From: Eutreptiella sp. 'Long Island Sound 2002'
Lineage: Eukaryota > Euglenozoa > Euglenophyceae > Eutreptiales > Eutreptiaceae
Reading direction: 5' to 3'
Assembly: GCA_964036045.1 (NCBI GenBank)
Contig: OZ038380.1
Location: 67,812,186-67,876,185 of the forward strand
DNA: 64,000 bases
The notes beneath the pieces are model-generated. The model was not told the origin of the DNA, made no database searches, and saw nothing but the letters and a program-made list of their open reading frames with translations. Shown piece by piece: positions 33,155-45,561 of the stretch. A program made the position numbers and the translations under genes. How positions within the stretch are numbered: the stretch's first letter is position 1; each line of letters starts with the position of its first letter.

Positions 33155-33645
33155 ACCCAAGGTAGGTAGGTGTGTGCACTCGGGCCTGGAGAGGGGCCTC
33201 ATGGTTCCCGCTGGCGTTGCCGCTGTGACGAACAAGAAGAGGCTCCGCGCTTGAAGAGAGGAGGCGCCTTACGTCACTGTAGACCTGACTGGTGGCCCCC
33301 GACAAAGCGGCCCCGGGCAGCACCGGGAGGGCTAATCGCCGCCAACATGATGCACTTGTCACGCCGGGACGGCGTGCCCCCATGCTTGCGCACATCCCCT
33401 CCTTTGGGAGGAACCCTAGGGGTTCACCGGACTTCGTGGCGTGTCCGGTTCCCAGTACTTGGGTTCCGAGGTGCTTGGGTGTCGCACGCTCCGCCTCGAG
33501 TCCCAAAGCAGCGCAGGCCTTAGGATGCACCCTTACCCCTGGTCTCCGGATCTCGTTTGACAGGGTCACCTGCACGGCACGGGCTGCCTCTGTGTCCGGG
33601 CTATGGACAGTGGGTTTCCTACTGTTGTGTGGCGCGTGTGCTTGG
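33155..33645 (+). repeat. Module X, plus orientation
   Basis: This 490-bp GC-rich block begins with a short GGTAGGTAGG run and ends where satellite B starts. A diverged copy in opposite orientation lies at 43426-43925. Shared landmarks are TTCCCGCTGGCG, AACCCTAGGGG, GGTTCCGAGGTGCTTGGGTG and GGGTTTCCTA. Both copies have the simple-sequence run at one end and satellite B at the other, so the junctions are part of the unit. Open frames across it are overlapping and not credible. Confidence 0.85.
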
Positions 33646-33960
33646 GTTTGGGGCTCGTCCTTTGGCTTTTTTTGGCTTGGCGTTCGGGTTTGCTGTGGGC
33701 TCGGGTTTGGGTGTCCGCCTGCCCTCCTCCGTTCCTGGCTGAGGCTCGTGGTTTGTGTGTGTGGGTGCGGGTTGCGCCTGTATGTCGCCTGTTTTGGTTG
33801 GGGTTTGCGGCGCGTTTGTTTGGGTGTGGATCGGATTGCGATTGGTGATGGATATGGCGGTAGGGGTGTCGCTCCTCTCCCGCCTTTCTTGGCTGGGGCT
33901 TGTGGTTGGTGTTCGGGCACGGGTTTCGGACGGGTTATGACCAAAGGAATGTGTGCGGGT
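33646..33960 (-). repeat. Satellite B, short fragment attached to module X
   Basis: About 2.5 dimer units of satellite B in the orientation opposite to the main array at 40613-43425. The core appears as CGTTCCTGGCTGAGGCTCGTG and related forms, at the expected 60-65 bp spacing. Copies are more diverged than in the main arrays, as expected at an array edge. Confidence 0.8.
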
Positions 33961-34965
33961 TGAACAAAAGCATTCACCGGGAGACAAAGCTAACAACGTA
34001 TAGCATTTGAGTACGCCGTTGTGGCTACATCTCCGCTTCCTCCGTGCTCTACGTCTCCGCTGGATCCCGCCATACGGATAAAGTGATGATTTGTGCAGTG
34101 ATCGAACATAGGCACACGACAAATCCAAAATAATGCTTTACAAATCCTAAGGTTTTCAATAGATCTTTTGTCTATGAAATGTTTATGCGTCCGCAAGCTC
34201 ACTTTTGGTTTTTGACCCATTGCGCGGGCCACATTGACCAGGCATTTGTTGTGCAAAATGAAGTCAATATATATACTGTCATCCATCTTTTTGCAACATG
34301 CATCAAACAATCATTTTTTTTTTGCATCAGCGCACCACTTAGTGTCTGTTGGAAGTCTCCTCGATATCCCGAACCCCAAAAAGGCTCCGTTAGGCAATGA
34401 CTTTTTATTTTGTCCCTTCTTCTGCGGCCCTTGTGATTTTGTTCCCTTGATTAGAGAACTCAGAGAATGCACGGGTTGCCCAACTTCTTGTAAGCTGCCA
34501 AAAAGGCTAGTCCGAAGCAACTACTTTTGTTGTGGTCTTTGAGGTTAGAAACACTACTTAGGTTTCATAGCAAGGGGGGCTAGCGGTGGGCCTCGCACAA
34601 GGCAATGATTAGGCAGCCACTTTTGATTTTGTGCCTCTTTTTATGTGAACTCCAGGGAATGCAGAAGTCACACACCACTCGGTCTAGCCAGCCACAAAAG
34701 GCGCCGTTGAGTGCAAAAAAGAAGTCACATAACACTTCCGTCCACTGAAGTGTACGCGAGAAGGAATTTGTCATATTGTTCCCTCGTATTAGGCGTTCCA
34801 AAAAATTAGAGCTCATATAGCACAACGGCCCACCTCTGGGCCACCGAGATGGCAATGGTGCAACAGCCAATCTCAATTTTGGTCGCGTGCTTGCGGACCT
34901 CCTCGAAAACATGGGTTCTTTTACGATTCACCTTCTCGATCGGCAGTGCACCTTCACTACGTTGG
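33961..34965. other. Unique lower-GC island between modules X and Y
   Basis: About 1 kb of mixed sequence without satellite. Two loosely similar blocks are visible near 34388 and 34602: each has TTAGGCA(A/G) followed by a T-rich stretch, TTTTGT(C/G)CC and GA(A/G)CTC. They may be an old duplication. Frames reach 110 codons at most, and none is recognised. Confidence 0.4.
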
Positions 34966-35545
34966 CGTTGGTGGGTAGGTAGGTAGGTATCTTCGGGAGC
35001 TTAGGATGCCTCCTTTGACAATGCACGAAGAAGGTTTTACCAAGGGGAATCCCGTCCCTCCCACTGCCCTAGTTCAGGTGCCTCTTAAGCCGCTCCTGCG
35101 GCTGCTTGGGAAGGCAGTGTCGCGGGCCCCAGACCAGGTGTCCCGGGTGGGAGGGTGTCCCCACATGTGTCCATGGGTAGCGCCAAATGCCCACTCCTTT
35201 GGGCGGCAGCTCTGGGGGCTGCCCAGCTGTGTGGAGTATCTCTCACCACAGAGGATATTGTTCCCATGAGTCTACAGTATGACCGCCTCACCCCTGTGGC
35301 TTGAGTTGCGGGGCCACTCTGCTTGGCAGGCGACCCCCTCCTGGACTGTGTACTCCTCGCCTGTCACCGGTTGCTTCCATGGCGCCATGTGACGTTTGCC
35401 ATGGTCCCCGATGCAGCCTGGCCGGGCTCGGACCAGCGGCCTTGGGGTACCGCCCCTGCTGCTGGGCCGGTGGGTCGGCATGGCCCCAGGGAGCCCCACC
35501 CATGGGCTGTGGTTTGTTGTTGCCTCTCCCTCGGTCGCCCTAGGA
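34966..35545 (+). repeat. Module Y, plus orientation
   Basis: This 580-bp block starts with GGTAGGTAGGTAGGTA and ends at the first satellite A unit. An inverted, diverged copy lies at 50399-50970. Landmarks shared by both are ACCAAGGGGA, GGGAAGGCA, GGGAGGGTGTCCCCACATG, GGCAGCTCTGGGGGCTGCCC and GGCAGGCGACCCCCTCC. As with module X, a tetranucleotide run marks one end and a satellite array the other. No credible gene is present. Confidence 0.87.
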
Positions 35546-38500
35546 ACGCACGTGTGTGCGGTGTCCTGGGCCATTTGGTTTGCTCACCGGTGTGCCCGTT
35601 CGGTGTGTTACTTTGTGCGTGCAGTGTCCTGGGCCACTTGGCTCCTGTGCACCGGTGTGCCCGCTCGGTGCGCTGCCTCATGTGTGCGGTGGCCTGGGGC
35701 ACTTGGCTCCTGTTCACCGGTGTGCTCGCTCCGTGCGTGGTGTTGTGATGTGTGCGGTGTCCCGGGCCACTTGGCTCCCGTTCACCGGTGTGCCCGCTCG
35801 GTGCGCTGTCCTGTGTGTGCGGTGTCCTGGGCAACTTGGCTCCTGTTCACCGGTGTGCCCGCTTGGTGCGCTGTCTTGCATTTCCGAGATCCTGGGCCAC
35901 TTGTCTCCTGTTCACCTGTGTGCTCCGTCCGTGTCTAGTGTGCGGTCTCCTGGGCCACTTGCTTCCTGTTCACTGGTGTGCTCGCTCGGCGTGTTGTGTT
36001 GCTTGTGCGGTGTCCTGGGGCACTTGGCTCCTGTTCACCGGTGTGCCCGCTTGGTGTGTTGTGTCGCGTGTGCGGTGTCGTGGGCCACTTGGCTCGTGTG
36101 CACCGGTGTGCCCGCTCGGTGCGCTGTCTCGCGTGTGCGGTGTCCTGGAGCACTTGGCTCCTGGTCACATGTGTGCTCGGTCCGTGCATTGTGTCTAGTG
36201 TGCGGTGTCCTGGGCCACTTGGCTCCTGTTCAAATGTGTGTTCGCTCGGTGGGTTGTCCCGCGTGTGCGGTGTCCTGGGCCACTTGGCTCCTCTTCACCG
36301 ATGTGCTCGCTCCGCGCGTTGTGTTGCGTGTTTGGTGTCCTGGGCCACTTGGCTCCTGTTCACCGGTGTGCTCGCTGGGCGTGTTGTGTTGCGTCTGCCG
36401 TGTCCGAGGCCACTTGGCTCCGGTTCACCGGTGTGCTCGCTCGGCGTCCTGTGTTGCGTGTGCAGTGACCTGGGCCACTTGGCTCCTGTTCACCGGTGTG
36501 TTCGCTCGGTGGATGGTGTGGCGTTTGCGGTGTCCTGGGGCACTTGGCTCCTGTTCACCTGTGTCCTCGCTCCGTGCGTTGTGTTGCGTGTGCAGTGTCC
36601 TGGGCCACTTGGTTCCTGCTCAACGGTGTCGTAGCTCCGTGCGTTGTTTTGCGTGTGTGGTGTCCTGGGCCACTTGGCTCCTGTTCACCGTTGTGCTCTC
36701 TCGGCGTGTTGTGTTGCGTGTGCGGTGTCCTGGGCCACTTGGCTCCTGTTCACCGGTGTGTTCGCTTGGTGGATGGTGTGGCGTGTGCCGTGTTGTGGGC
36801 CATTTGGCTCCTGTGCATCGGTGTGCTCGCTCCGTGCGTTGTGTTGCGTGTGTGGTGTCCTGGGGGACTTGGCTCCTGTTCACCGGTGTGCTCGCTCGGC
36901 ATGTTGTGTTGCCTGTGCGGCGTCCTGGGTTACTTGGCGCCAGTTCACCGCTGTGCTCGCTCGGTGCGCTGTCTGGCGTGTGCGGTGTCCGAGCAGTTGG
37001 CTCCTGTTCACCTGTGTCCTCGCTCCGTGCGTTGTGATGTGTGTGCGGTGTCCTGGGCCACTTGGCTCCTGTTCACCGGTGTGCCGTCTCGGCGTGTTGT
37101 GTTGCGTGCGAAATGTCCTGGGACACTTGGCTCCTGTTCACCGGTGTGCTCCCTCGGCGTGTTGTGTTGCGTGTGCGGTGTCCTGGTCCCCCCCTGGCTC
37201 CTGTTCAGCGGTGTGTTCGCTCGGTGGGTTGTGTCGCGTGTGCGGTGTCGTGGGCCATTTGGCTCCTATTCACCCGTGTGCTCGCTCCGTGCGTTGTGTT
37301 GCGTGTGTGCTGTCCTGGGCGACTTGGCTCCTGTTCACTGGTGTGCTCGCTCGGCATGTTGTGTTGCCTGTGCGGCGTCCTGGGTTACTTGGCGCCAGTT
37401 CACCGCTGTGCTCGCTCGGTGCGCTGTCTGGCGTGTGCGGTGTCCTGGGCCACTTGGCTCCTGTTCACCTGTGTGCTCGCTCCGTGCGTTGTGTTGTGTG
37501 TGCGGTATCCTGGGCCACTTGGCTCCTGTTCAGCGGTGTATTCGCTGAATGGGTTATGTCGCGTGTGCCATGTCCTGGGCCACTTGGCTCCTGTTCACCG
37601 GTCTGCTTGCTCTGTGCGTTGTGTTGCGTGTGTGGCGTCCCGGGCCACTTGGGTCCTGTTCACCGGTGTACTCGCTCGGCGTGTTGTGTTGCGTGTGCGG
37701 CGTCCGGCGCCACTTGGCTCCTGTTCACCGGTGTGCTCGCTCGGCGTCTTGTGTTACGTGTGCAGTGACCTGGGCCACTTGGCTCCTGTTCACCGGTGTG
37801 TTCGCCCGGTGGATGGTGTGTCGTGTGCGGTGTCCTGGGGCACTTGGCTCCTGTTCACCTGTGTCCTCGCTCCGTGCGTTGTGTTGTGCGTGCAGTGTCC
37901 TGGGCCACTTGGCTCCTGTTTACCGGTGTCATCGCTCCGTGCGTTGTGTTGCGTGTGTGGTGTCCTGGGCCACTTGGCTCCTGTTCACCGGTGTGCTCGC
38001 TGGGCGTGTTGTGTTGTGTGTGCGGTGTCCTGGGCCACTTTGCTCTTGTTCACCGGTGTGTTCGCTCGGTGGATGGTGTGGCGTGTGCGGTGTCGTGGGC
38101 CATTTGGCTCCTGTTCACCGGTGTGCTCGCTCCGTGCGTTGTGTTGCGTGTGTGGTGTCCCGGGCCACTTGGCTCCTGTTCACCGGTGTGCTCGCTGGGC
38201 GTGTTGTGTTGCGTGTGCACTGACCTGGGCCACTTGGCTCCTGGTCACCGGTGTGTTCGCTCGGTGGATGGTGTGGCGTTTGCGGTGTCGTGGGCCATTT
38301 GGCTCCTGTTCACCGGTGTGCTCGCTGGGCGTGTTGTGTTGCGTGTGCACTGACCTGGGCGACTTGGCTCCTGTTCACCGGTGTGTTCGCTAGGTGGATG
38401 GTGTGGCGTGTGCGGTGTCCTGGGGCACTTGGCTCCTGTTCACCTGTGTCCTCGCTCCGTGCGTTGTGTTGTGTGTGCAGTGTCCTGGGCCACTTGGCTC

Positions 38501-40612
38501 CTGTTCAACGGTGTCGTCGCTCCGTGCGTTGTGTTGCGTGTGTGGTGTCCTGGGCCACTTGGCTCCTGTTCACCGGTGTGTTCGCTCGGTGGATGGTGTG
38601 GCGTGTGCGGTGTCGTGGGCCATTTGGCTCCTGTTCACCGGTGTGCTCGCTCCGTGCGTTGTGTTGCGTGTGTGGTGTCCTGGGGGACTTGGCCCCTGTT
38701 CACCGGTGTGCTCGCTCGGCATGTTGTGTTGCCTGTGGGGCGTCCTGGGTTACTTGGCGCCAGTTCACCGCTGTGCTCGCTCGGTGCGCTGTCTGGCGTG
38801 TGCGGTGTCCGGGGGCAGTTGGCTCCTGTTCACCTGTGTCCTCGCTCCGTGCGTTGTGCTGTGTGTGCGGTGTCCTGGGCCACTTGGCTCCTGTTCACCG
38901 GTGTGCTGTCTCGGCGGGTTGTGTCGCGTGTGCGGTGTCGTGGGCCATTTGGCTCCTATTCACCCGTGTGCTCGCTCCGTGCGTTGTGTTGCGTGTGTGG
39001 TGTCCTGGGGGACTTGGCTCCTGTTCACCGGTGTGCTCCCTCGGCATGTTGTGTTGCCTGTGCGGCGTCCTGGGTTACTTGGCGCCAGTTCACCGCTGTG
39101 CTCGCTCGGTGCGCTGTCTGGCGTGTGTGGTGTCCGAGCAGTTGGCTCCTGTTCACCTGTGTCCTCGCTCCGTGCGTTGTGATGTGTGTGCGGTGTCCTG
39201 GGCCACTTGGCTCCTGTTCACCGGTGTGCTCGCTCCGTGCGTTGTGTTGTGTGTGCGGTATCCTGGGCCACTTGTCTCCTGTTCACCGGTGTGTTCGCTC
39301 AGTGGGTTGTGTCGCGTGTGCCGTGTCCTGGGCCACTTGGCTCCTGTTCACCAGTCTGCTCGCTCTGTGCGTTGTGTTGCGTGTGTGGCGGCCGGGGCCA
39401 CTTGGCACCTGTTCACCGGTGTACTCGCTCGGCGTGTTGTGTTGCGTGTGCGGCGTCCGGCGCCACTTGGCTCCTGTTCACCGGTGTGCTCGCTCGGCGT
39501 CTTGTGTTGCGTGTGTAGTGACCTGAGCCACTTGGCTCCTGTTCACCGGTGTGTTCGCGTGCGGTGTCCTGGGGCACTTGGCTCCTGTTTACCTGTGTCC
39601 TCGCTCCTTGCGTTGTGTTGTGCGTGCAGTGTCCTGGGCCACTTGGCTCCTGTTCACCGGTGTCATCGCTCCGTGCGTTGTGTTGCGTGTGTGGTGTCCT
39701 GGGCCACTTGGCTCCTATTCACCGGTGTGCTCCCTTGGCGTGTTGTGTTGCGTGTGCGGTGTCCTGGGCCACTTGGCTCCTGTTAAGCGGTGTGTTCGCT
39801 CGGTGGATGGTGTGGCGTGTGCGGTGTCGTCGGCCATTTGGCTCCTGTTCACCGGTGTCCTCGCTCCGTGCGTTGTGTTGTGTGTGCGGTGTCCTGGGCC
39901 ACTTGGCTCCTGTTCACCGGTGTACTCGCTCGGCATGTTGTGTTGCCTGTGCGGCGTCCTGGGCCACTTGTCTCCTGTTCAGCGGTGTGTTTGCTCGGTG
40001 GGTTGTGTTGCGTGTGCGGTGTCGTGGGCCATTTGGCTCCTGTTCACCGGTGTGCTCGCTCCCTGCGTTGTGTTGCGTGTGTGGTGTCCTGGGGGACTTG
40101 GCTCCTGTTCACCGCTGTGCTCGCTCGGCATGTTGTGTTGCCTGTGCGGCGTCCTGGGTTACTTGGCTCCAGTTCACTGTGGTGCCCGCTCGGTGCGCTG
40201 TCTGGCGTGTGTGGTGTCTCGGGCCACTTGGCTCCTGTTCACCTGTGTGCTCGCTCCGTGCGTTGTGTTGTCTGTGCGGTATCCTGGGCCACTTGGCTCC
40301 TGTTCGCCGGTGTGTTCGCTCAGTGGGTTGTGTCGCGTGTGCCGTGTCCTGGGCCACTTGACTCCTGTTCACCGGTCTGCTCGCTCCGTGCGTTGTGTTG
40401 CGTGTGTGGCGTCCCGGGCAACTTGGTTCCTGTTCACCGGTGTACTCGCTCAGCGTGTTGTGTTGCGTGTGCGGCGTCCGGCGCCACTTGGCTCCTGTTC
40501 ACCGACGTGCTCCCTCGGCGTGTTGTGTTGCGTGTGCGGTGTCCTGGGCCACTTGGCTCCTGTTCATTGGTGTGTTCGCTCCGTGAATGGTGTCGCCTGT
40601 GCGGTGTCTGTG
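35546..40612 (+). repeat. Satellite A, main plus-orientation array, about 78 units of 65 bp
   Basis: The 65-bp unit contains GTCCTGGGCCACTTGGCTCC, GTTCACCGGTGTGCTCGCTC and GTGTTGCGTGTGCG in that order. It is very poor in A. Distinct variants recur at multiples of 65: the GCATGTTGTGTTGCCTGTG variant lies at about 36900, 37355, 38720 and 39045 (steps 7, 21 and 5 units), then about 40129 after a 21-bp deletion near 39555. Lack of A removes stop codons, so Cys/Val/Leu-rich frames of hundreds of codons appear in all frames with a 65-residue period. They are not genes. Confidence 0.97.
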
Positions 40613-43425
40613 GCCACAAGCGGAGTGCGCACACAAAGGCACACACACCCCAACACCCCAGCTAGGGGTGGTGGGACGCAGCCGAAACCCGAGCCCAAGC
40701 ACACACACCCACACCGCGCAACCCAGCCAGGAATGGTGGGGTACAAGCGGAGCGCCCATGCAAACACACACACACACACCAACACCCGAGCCAGGAGTGG
40801 CAGGCCGCAGCCAAAACCCGAGCCCAAGCACACACACCCACACCGCACACGCAAGCCAGGAGTGGCGGGGTACAAGAGGAGGGCGCACACAAACACACAC
40901 ACACCCCAACACCCCAGCCAGGAGTGGCGGGGCGCAGCCTAAACCCCAGCCAAAACACACACAACCACACCGCAAACCCCAGCCAGGAGTGGCGGGGTAC
41001 AAGCGGGGCGCGCACATGAACACACACACAGCCCAACACCTCAGCCAGGAGTGGCGGGGCGCAGCCGAAACCAGAGCCCAAGCACCGGCACCCACACCGC
41101 ACAGCCCAGCCAGGAGTGGCGGGGTACAAGCGGAGCGCTCATGCAAACACACACACACTCCAAAACCCCAGCCAGGAGTGGCGGGCCGCAGCCGAAACCA
41201 GAGCCCAAGCACGCACACCCACACCACACACCCGAGCCAGGAGTGGCGGGGTACAAGCGGAGCACGCACACAAACACACACACACCCCAACACCCCATCC
41301 AGGAGTGGTGGGGCGCAGCTGAAACCAGAGTCCAAGCACACACACCCCCCACCACACACCCCAGCCAGGAGTGGCGGGGTACAAGCGGAGCGCGCACATA
41401 AACACAAACACACCCCAACACCCCAGCTAGGAGTGGCGGGGTGCAGCCAAAACCCGAGCCCAAGTGCACACACCCCCACCGCACACACAAGCCAGGAGTG
41501 GCGGGGTACAAGGGGAGCGCGCACACAAACACACACAAACCAAAACACCCCAGCCAGGAGTGGTGGGGCGCACCCGAAACCCGAGCCAAAACACACACAC
41601 GCACACTGCAAACCCCAGCCAGGAGTGGCGAGGTACAAGCGGGGCGCGCACACGAAGACACACACAGCCCAACACCGCAGCCAGAAGTGGCGGGGCGCAG
41701 CCGAAACCCGAGCCCCAGCACCCACACCCACACCGCACACCCCAGCCGGGAGTGGCGGGGTACAGGCGGAGCGCTCATGCAAACACACACACCCCAACAC
41801 CCCAGCCAGGAGTGGCGGGGCGCAGACGAAACCCGAGCCCAAGCACGCACACCCACACCACACACCCCAGCCAGGAGTGGCATTGTACAGGCGGAGCACG
41901 CACACAAACACACACACACCCCAACACCCCAGCCAGGAGTGGCGGGGGGCAGCCGGAACCCGAGACCACACATACACACACCCCCAACACACAGCCCAGC
42001 CAGGAGTGGCGGGGTACAAGCGGAGCGCGCACACAGACACACCCCGAGACCACACATACACACACACACAACCCAACACCCCAGCCAGGACTGGCCTGGT
42101 GCAGCCAAAATCCGAGCCCAGGCGCACACACCCCCACCGCACACCCCAGCCAGGAGTGGCAGGGTACAGGCGAAGCACGCACACAAACACACACACACAC
42201 CCCAACACCCCAGCCAGGAGTGGCGGGGCGCAGCCGAGACCCGAGCCCAAACACCCGCACCCACACCGCACACACCAGCCAGCGGTGGCGGGGTACAAGC
42301 GGAGCACGTACACAAACACACACACACCCCAACACCCCAGCCAGGAGTGGCGGGGCGCAGCCAAAACCCGAGCCCAAGCGCACACAACCACACCACACAC
42401 CCCAGCCAGGAGTGGCGGGGTACAGGCGGAGCACGCACACAAACACACACGCACCCCAACACCCCAGCCAGGAGTGGCGGGGCGCAGCCGAAACCCGAGG
42501 CCACACACACACCCACACCACACACCCCAGCCAGGAGTGGCAGGGTACAAGCGGAGCCCGCACACAAACACACACACAACCCAACACCCCAGCCAGGAGT
42601 GGCGGGCAGCAAGCCCAAACCCGAGCCCAGGCACACACACCCACACCGCACACCCGAGCCAGGAGCGGTGGGGTACAAGCAGAGCGCACACACAAACACA
42701 CACACACCCCAACACCCCAGCCACGAGTGGCAGGGCGCAGCCGAAGCAGACACACCCACACCGCACACCCCTGCCATGAGTGGCGGCGTACAAGTGGAGC
42801 GCGCACAAAAACACACACACACCCCAACACGCCAGCCAGGAGAGGCGGGGCACAGCCCAAACCCGAGCCCACACCCACACACCCACACCGCACATCCCAG
42901 CCAAGAGTGGCGGGGTAGGGCAGAGCATGCACACAAACACCCACCCACCCCCAAACCCCGGCCAGGAACGGCGGGCAGCAAGCCAAAACCAAAGCCCAAC
43001 CGCACACATCGAACCCAAGCAGACCCACACAAGACCCCAGCCAGGAGTGGCGGGGCGCAGCCGAAACCCGAGTCCAGGCACACACACCCACACCGCACAC
43101 CCCAGCCAGGAGTGGAGGGGTACAAGCGGAGCGCGCCCACAAACACGCACAGACCCCAACACCCCAGTCAGGAGTGGCGGGGCGCAGCCGAAACCCGAGC
43201 CCACACACACACTGACCCACACTGCACACCCCAGCCAGGAGTGGCGGGGTAGGGCGGAGCGCGCACACAAACACACACACACCCCAAAACCCGGCCAGGA
43301 ATGGTGAGCAGCGAGCCCAAACCCAAGCCCAACCGCACGCACCGTACACAAGCACACGCACCCAAGACCCCAGCCAGGAGTGGCGGGGTCAACGCAAAAC
43401 CCAGACCCAAACACAAGCGCCACAC
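40613..43425 (+). repeat. Satellite B, main array, about 22 dimers of 127 bp
   Basis: The core CCAGCCAGGAGTGGCGGGG recurs at alternating 62- and 65-bp steps. Cores are at 40861, 40923, 40988, 41050 and 41115. After the core one half continues TACAAGCGGAGCGCGCACAC and the other CGCAGCCGAAACCCGAGCCC. The true unit is therefore a 127-bp dimer. The plus strand is A/C-rich and T-poor, the mirror of satellite A. Long frames on both strands (Thr/His/Pro-rich or Cys/Leu/Trp-rich) result from this composition. The last dimers near 43300-43420 degrade into module X. Confidence 0.96.
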
Positions 43426-43925
43426 AACACTAGGAAACCCAGTGGCCATAGCCCGGGCACTGAAGCAGCCCGTGCCATGCAGGTGACCCGGCCAAACGAG
43501 ATCGGGAGTCCGGCGGTAAGGCTGCATCCTAAGGCCTGTGCTGCTTTGGGCCTCGAGGCGGAGCTTGCGACACCCAAGCACCTTGGAACCCCAGTACCAA
43601 GAACATGCATGCATGCCTTGGGAACGGGATACACCAGGAAGTCCTGTGAACCCCTAGGGTTCCGCCCAAAGGAGGGGACGTGCGCAAGCACTAGGGCACA
43701 ACGTCCTGGCGAGACAAGTACGTCACGCTGGCGGCGATCAGCCCTCCCTTTGTTGCCTGGGGCCACTTTGTTATGAGCCACCAGTCAGGTCTAGCGGGAT
43801 GTAAGTCGCCTCCCCTCTTCAAGCGCGCAGCTTCTTCCTGTTCGTCACAGCGGCAATGCCAGCGGGAACCATGGGGCGCCTCTCCAGCACAAAGTACACC
43901 TACCTACCTACCTACCCACCTACCT
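43426..43925 (-). repeat. Module X, inverted copy
   Basis: This is the reverse complement of the block at 33155-33645 with moderate divergence. It is joined to satellite B at its left and ends at the right in ACCTACCTACCTACC runs. The run then passes straight into satellite A. The copy preserves the same internal order of landmarks and the same satellite junction as the plus copy. Confidence 0.87.
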
Positions 43926-45561
43926 ACCTCCTGGGCCACTAGGCTGCTGTTCACCGCTGTCTGGCTCCGTGCGTTGTGTTGCGTGTGCGGTGTCCTGGGC
44001 CATTTTGCTCCCGTTCACCGGTGTGCCTGCTTGGTGTGTTGTGTCGCCTGTGCGGTGTCCTGGTCCACTTGCCTTGTGTGCACCGGTGTGCCCGCTGGAT
44101 GCGCTGTCTCGCGTGTGCGGTGTCCTGGGGCACTTTGCTCCTGTTCACCGGTGTGCTCGCTCCATGCGTTGTCTTGTGTCTGCGGTGTCCTGGGCCACTT
44201 GGCTCCTGCTCACCGGTGTGTTTGCTCGGTGGGTTGTGTTGCGTGTGCGGTGTCCTGGGCCACTCGGCTCCTGTTCACCGGCGTGGCCGCTTGGTAGGTT
44301 GTGTCGCGTGTGCGCTGTCCTGGGCCACTTGCCTCGTGTGCACCAGTGTACCCGCTCGATGCGCTGTCTCGCGTGTGCAGTGTCCTGGGGCACTTGGCTC
44401 CTGTTCACCTGTGTGCTCGCTCCGTGCGTTGTGTTGTGTGTGCGGTGTCCTGGGTCACTTGGCTCCTGTTCACATGTGTGTTTGCTCGGTTGGTTGTGTT
44501 GCGTGTGCGGTGTCCTGGGCCACTTGCTTCCTGTTCACTGGTGTGTTTGCTCGGTTGGTTGTGTTGCGTGTGCGGTGTCCTGGGCGACTCGGCTCCTGTT
44601 CACCGATGTGGCCGTTTGGTGCGTTGTGTCGCGTGTGCGCTGTCCTGGGCCACTTGCCTCGTGTGCACCGGTGTACCCGCTCGATGCGCTGTCTCGCGTG
44701 TGCAGTGTCCTGGGGCACTTGGCTCTTGTTCACCTGTGTGCTCGCTCCGTGTGTTGTGTTGTCCGTGCGGTGTCCTGGGCCACTTGGCTTCTGCTCACAG
44801 GTGTGTTCGCTCGGTGGGTTACGTCACGTGTGCGGTGTCCTGGTCCACTTGCCTCGCGTGCACCGTTGTGCTCGCTCCGTGCGTTGTGTTGCGTGTGCGG
44901 TGTCCTGGGCCACTTGGCTCTTTTGCTCGGTGCATCCCCGCGTTACCCCTGGGGTGCTAGGGGTGGGCCACTTGGCTCTTGTTCACCCGTGTGGTCGCTC
45001 GGCGCGTTGTGTTGCGTGTGCGGTGTCCTGGGCCACTTGGCTCCTGTTCACCGCTGTGCCTGCTTGGTGTGATCTGTCGCAATTGCAGTGTCCTGCGCCA
45101 TTTGGCTTGTGTGAACCGCTATGCCCGCTCAGTGCGCTGTCTCGTGTGTGTGGTGTCCTGGGGCACTTGGCTCTTGTTCACCGGTGTGCTCGCTCCGCGC
45201 TTTGTGTTGTGTGTGCGGTGTCCTGGGCCACTTGGCTCCTGTTCACAGGTGTGCTCGCTCGGCGTGTTGTGTTGCATGTGCGGTGTCCTGGGCCACCTGG
45301 CTCCTGTTCAGCAGTGTTCCCGCTTGGTGTGTTGTCTTGCGTGTGCGGTGTCCTGGTCCACTTGCCTCGTGTGCATCGTGTGCTCACTCCGTGCGTTGTG
45401 TTGCGCGTGCGGTGTCCTGGGCCACTTGGCTTCTGTTCACCGGTGTGCTCGCGCGGTGTATTGTGTTGCATGTGCGGTGTCCTGGGTCACTTGGCTCCTG
45501 TTCACCGGTGTGCCCGCTTGGTTTGTTTTGTGGCGTGTGCGGTGTCCTGCGCCACTTGCCT
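43926..45561 (+). repeat. Satellite A, second array
   Basis: About 25 units of the 65-bp repeat in plus orientation. Part of it (from 44024) is nearly the same as 50971-52185, including an atypical insert near 44925-44970 (CCCCGCGTTACCCCTGGGGT) found again near 51547. The two segments are about 6.62 kb apart at this insert. They differ by five repeat units deleted or gained towards the left. The array stops abruptly at 45561. Confidence 0.94.

Noticed and set aside
40499-43423. 974-codon minus frame and 730-codon plus frame in satellite B
   Set aside because: Both strands are open across the same 127-bp dimer because of biased composition. No non-repeat domain is present.
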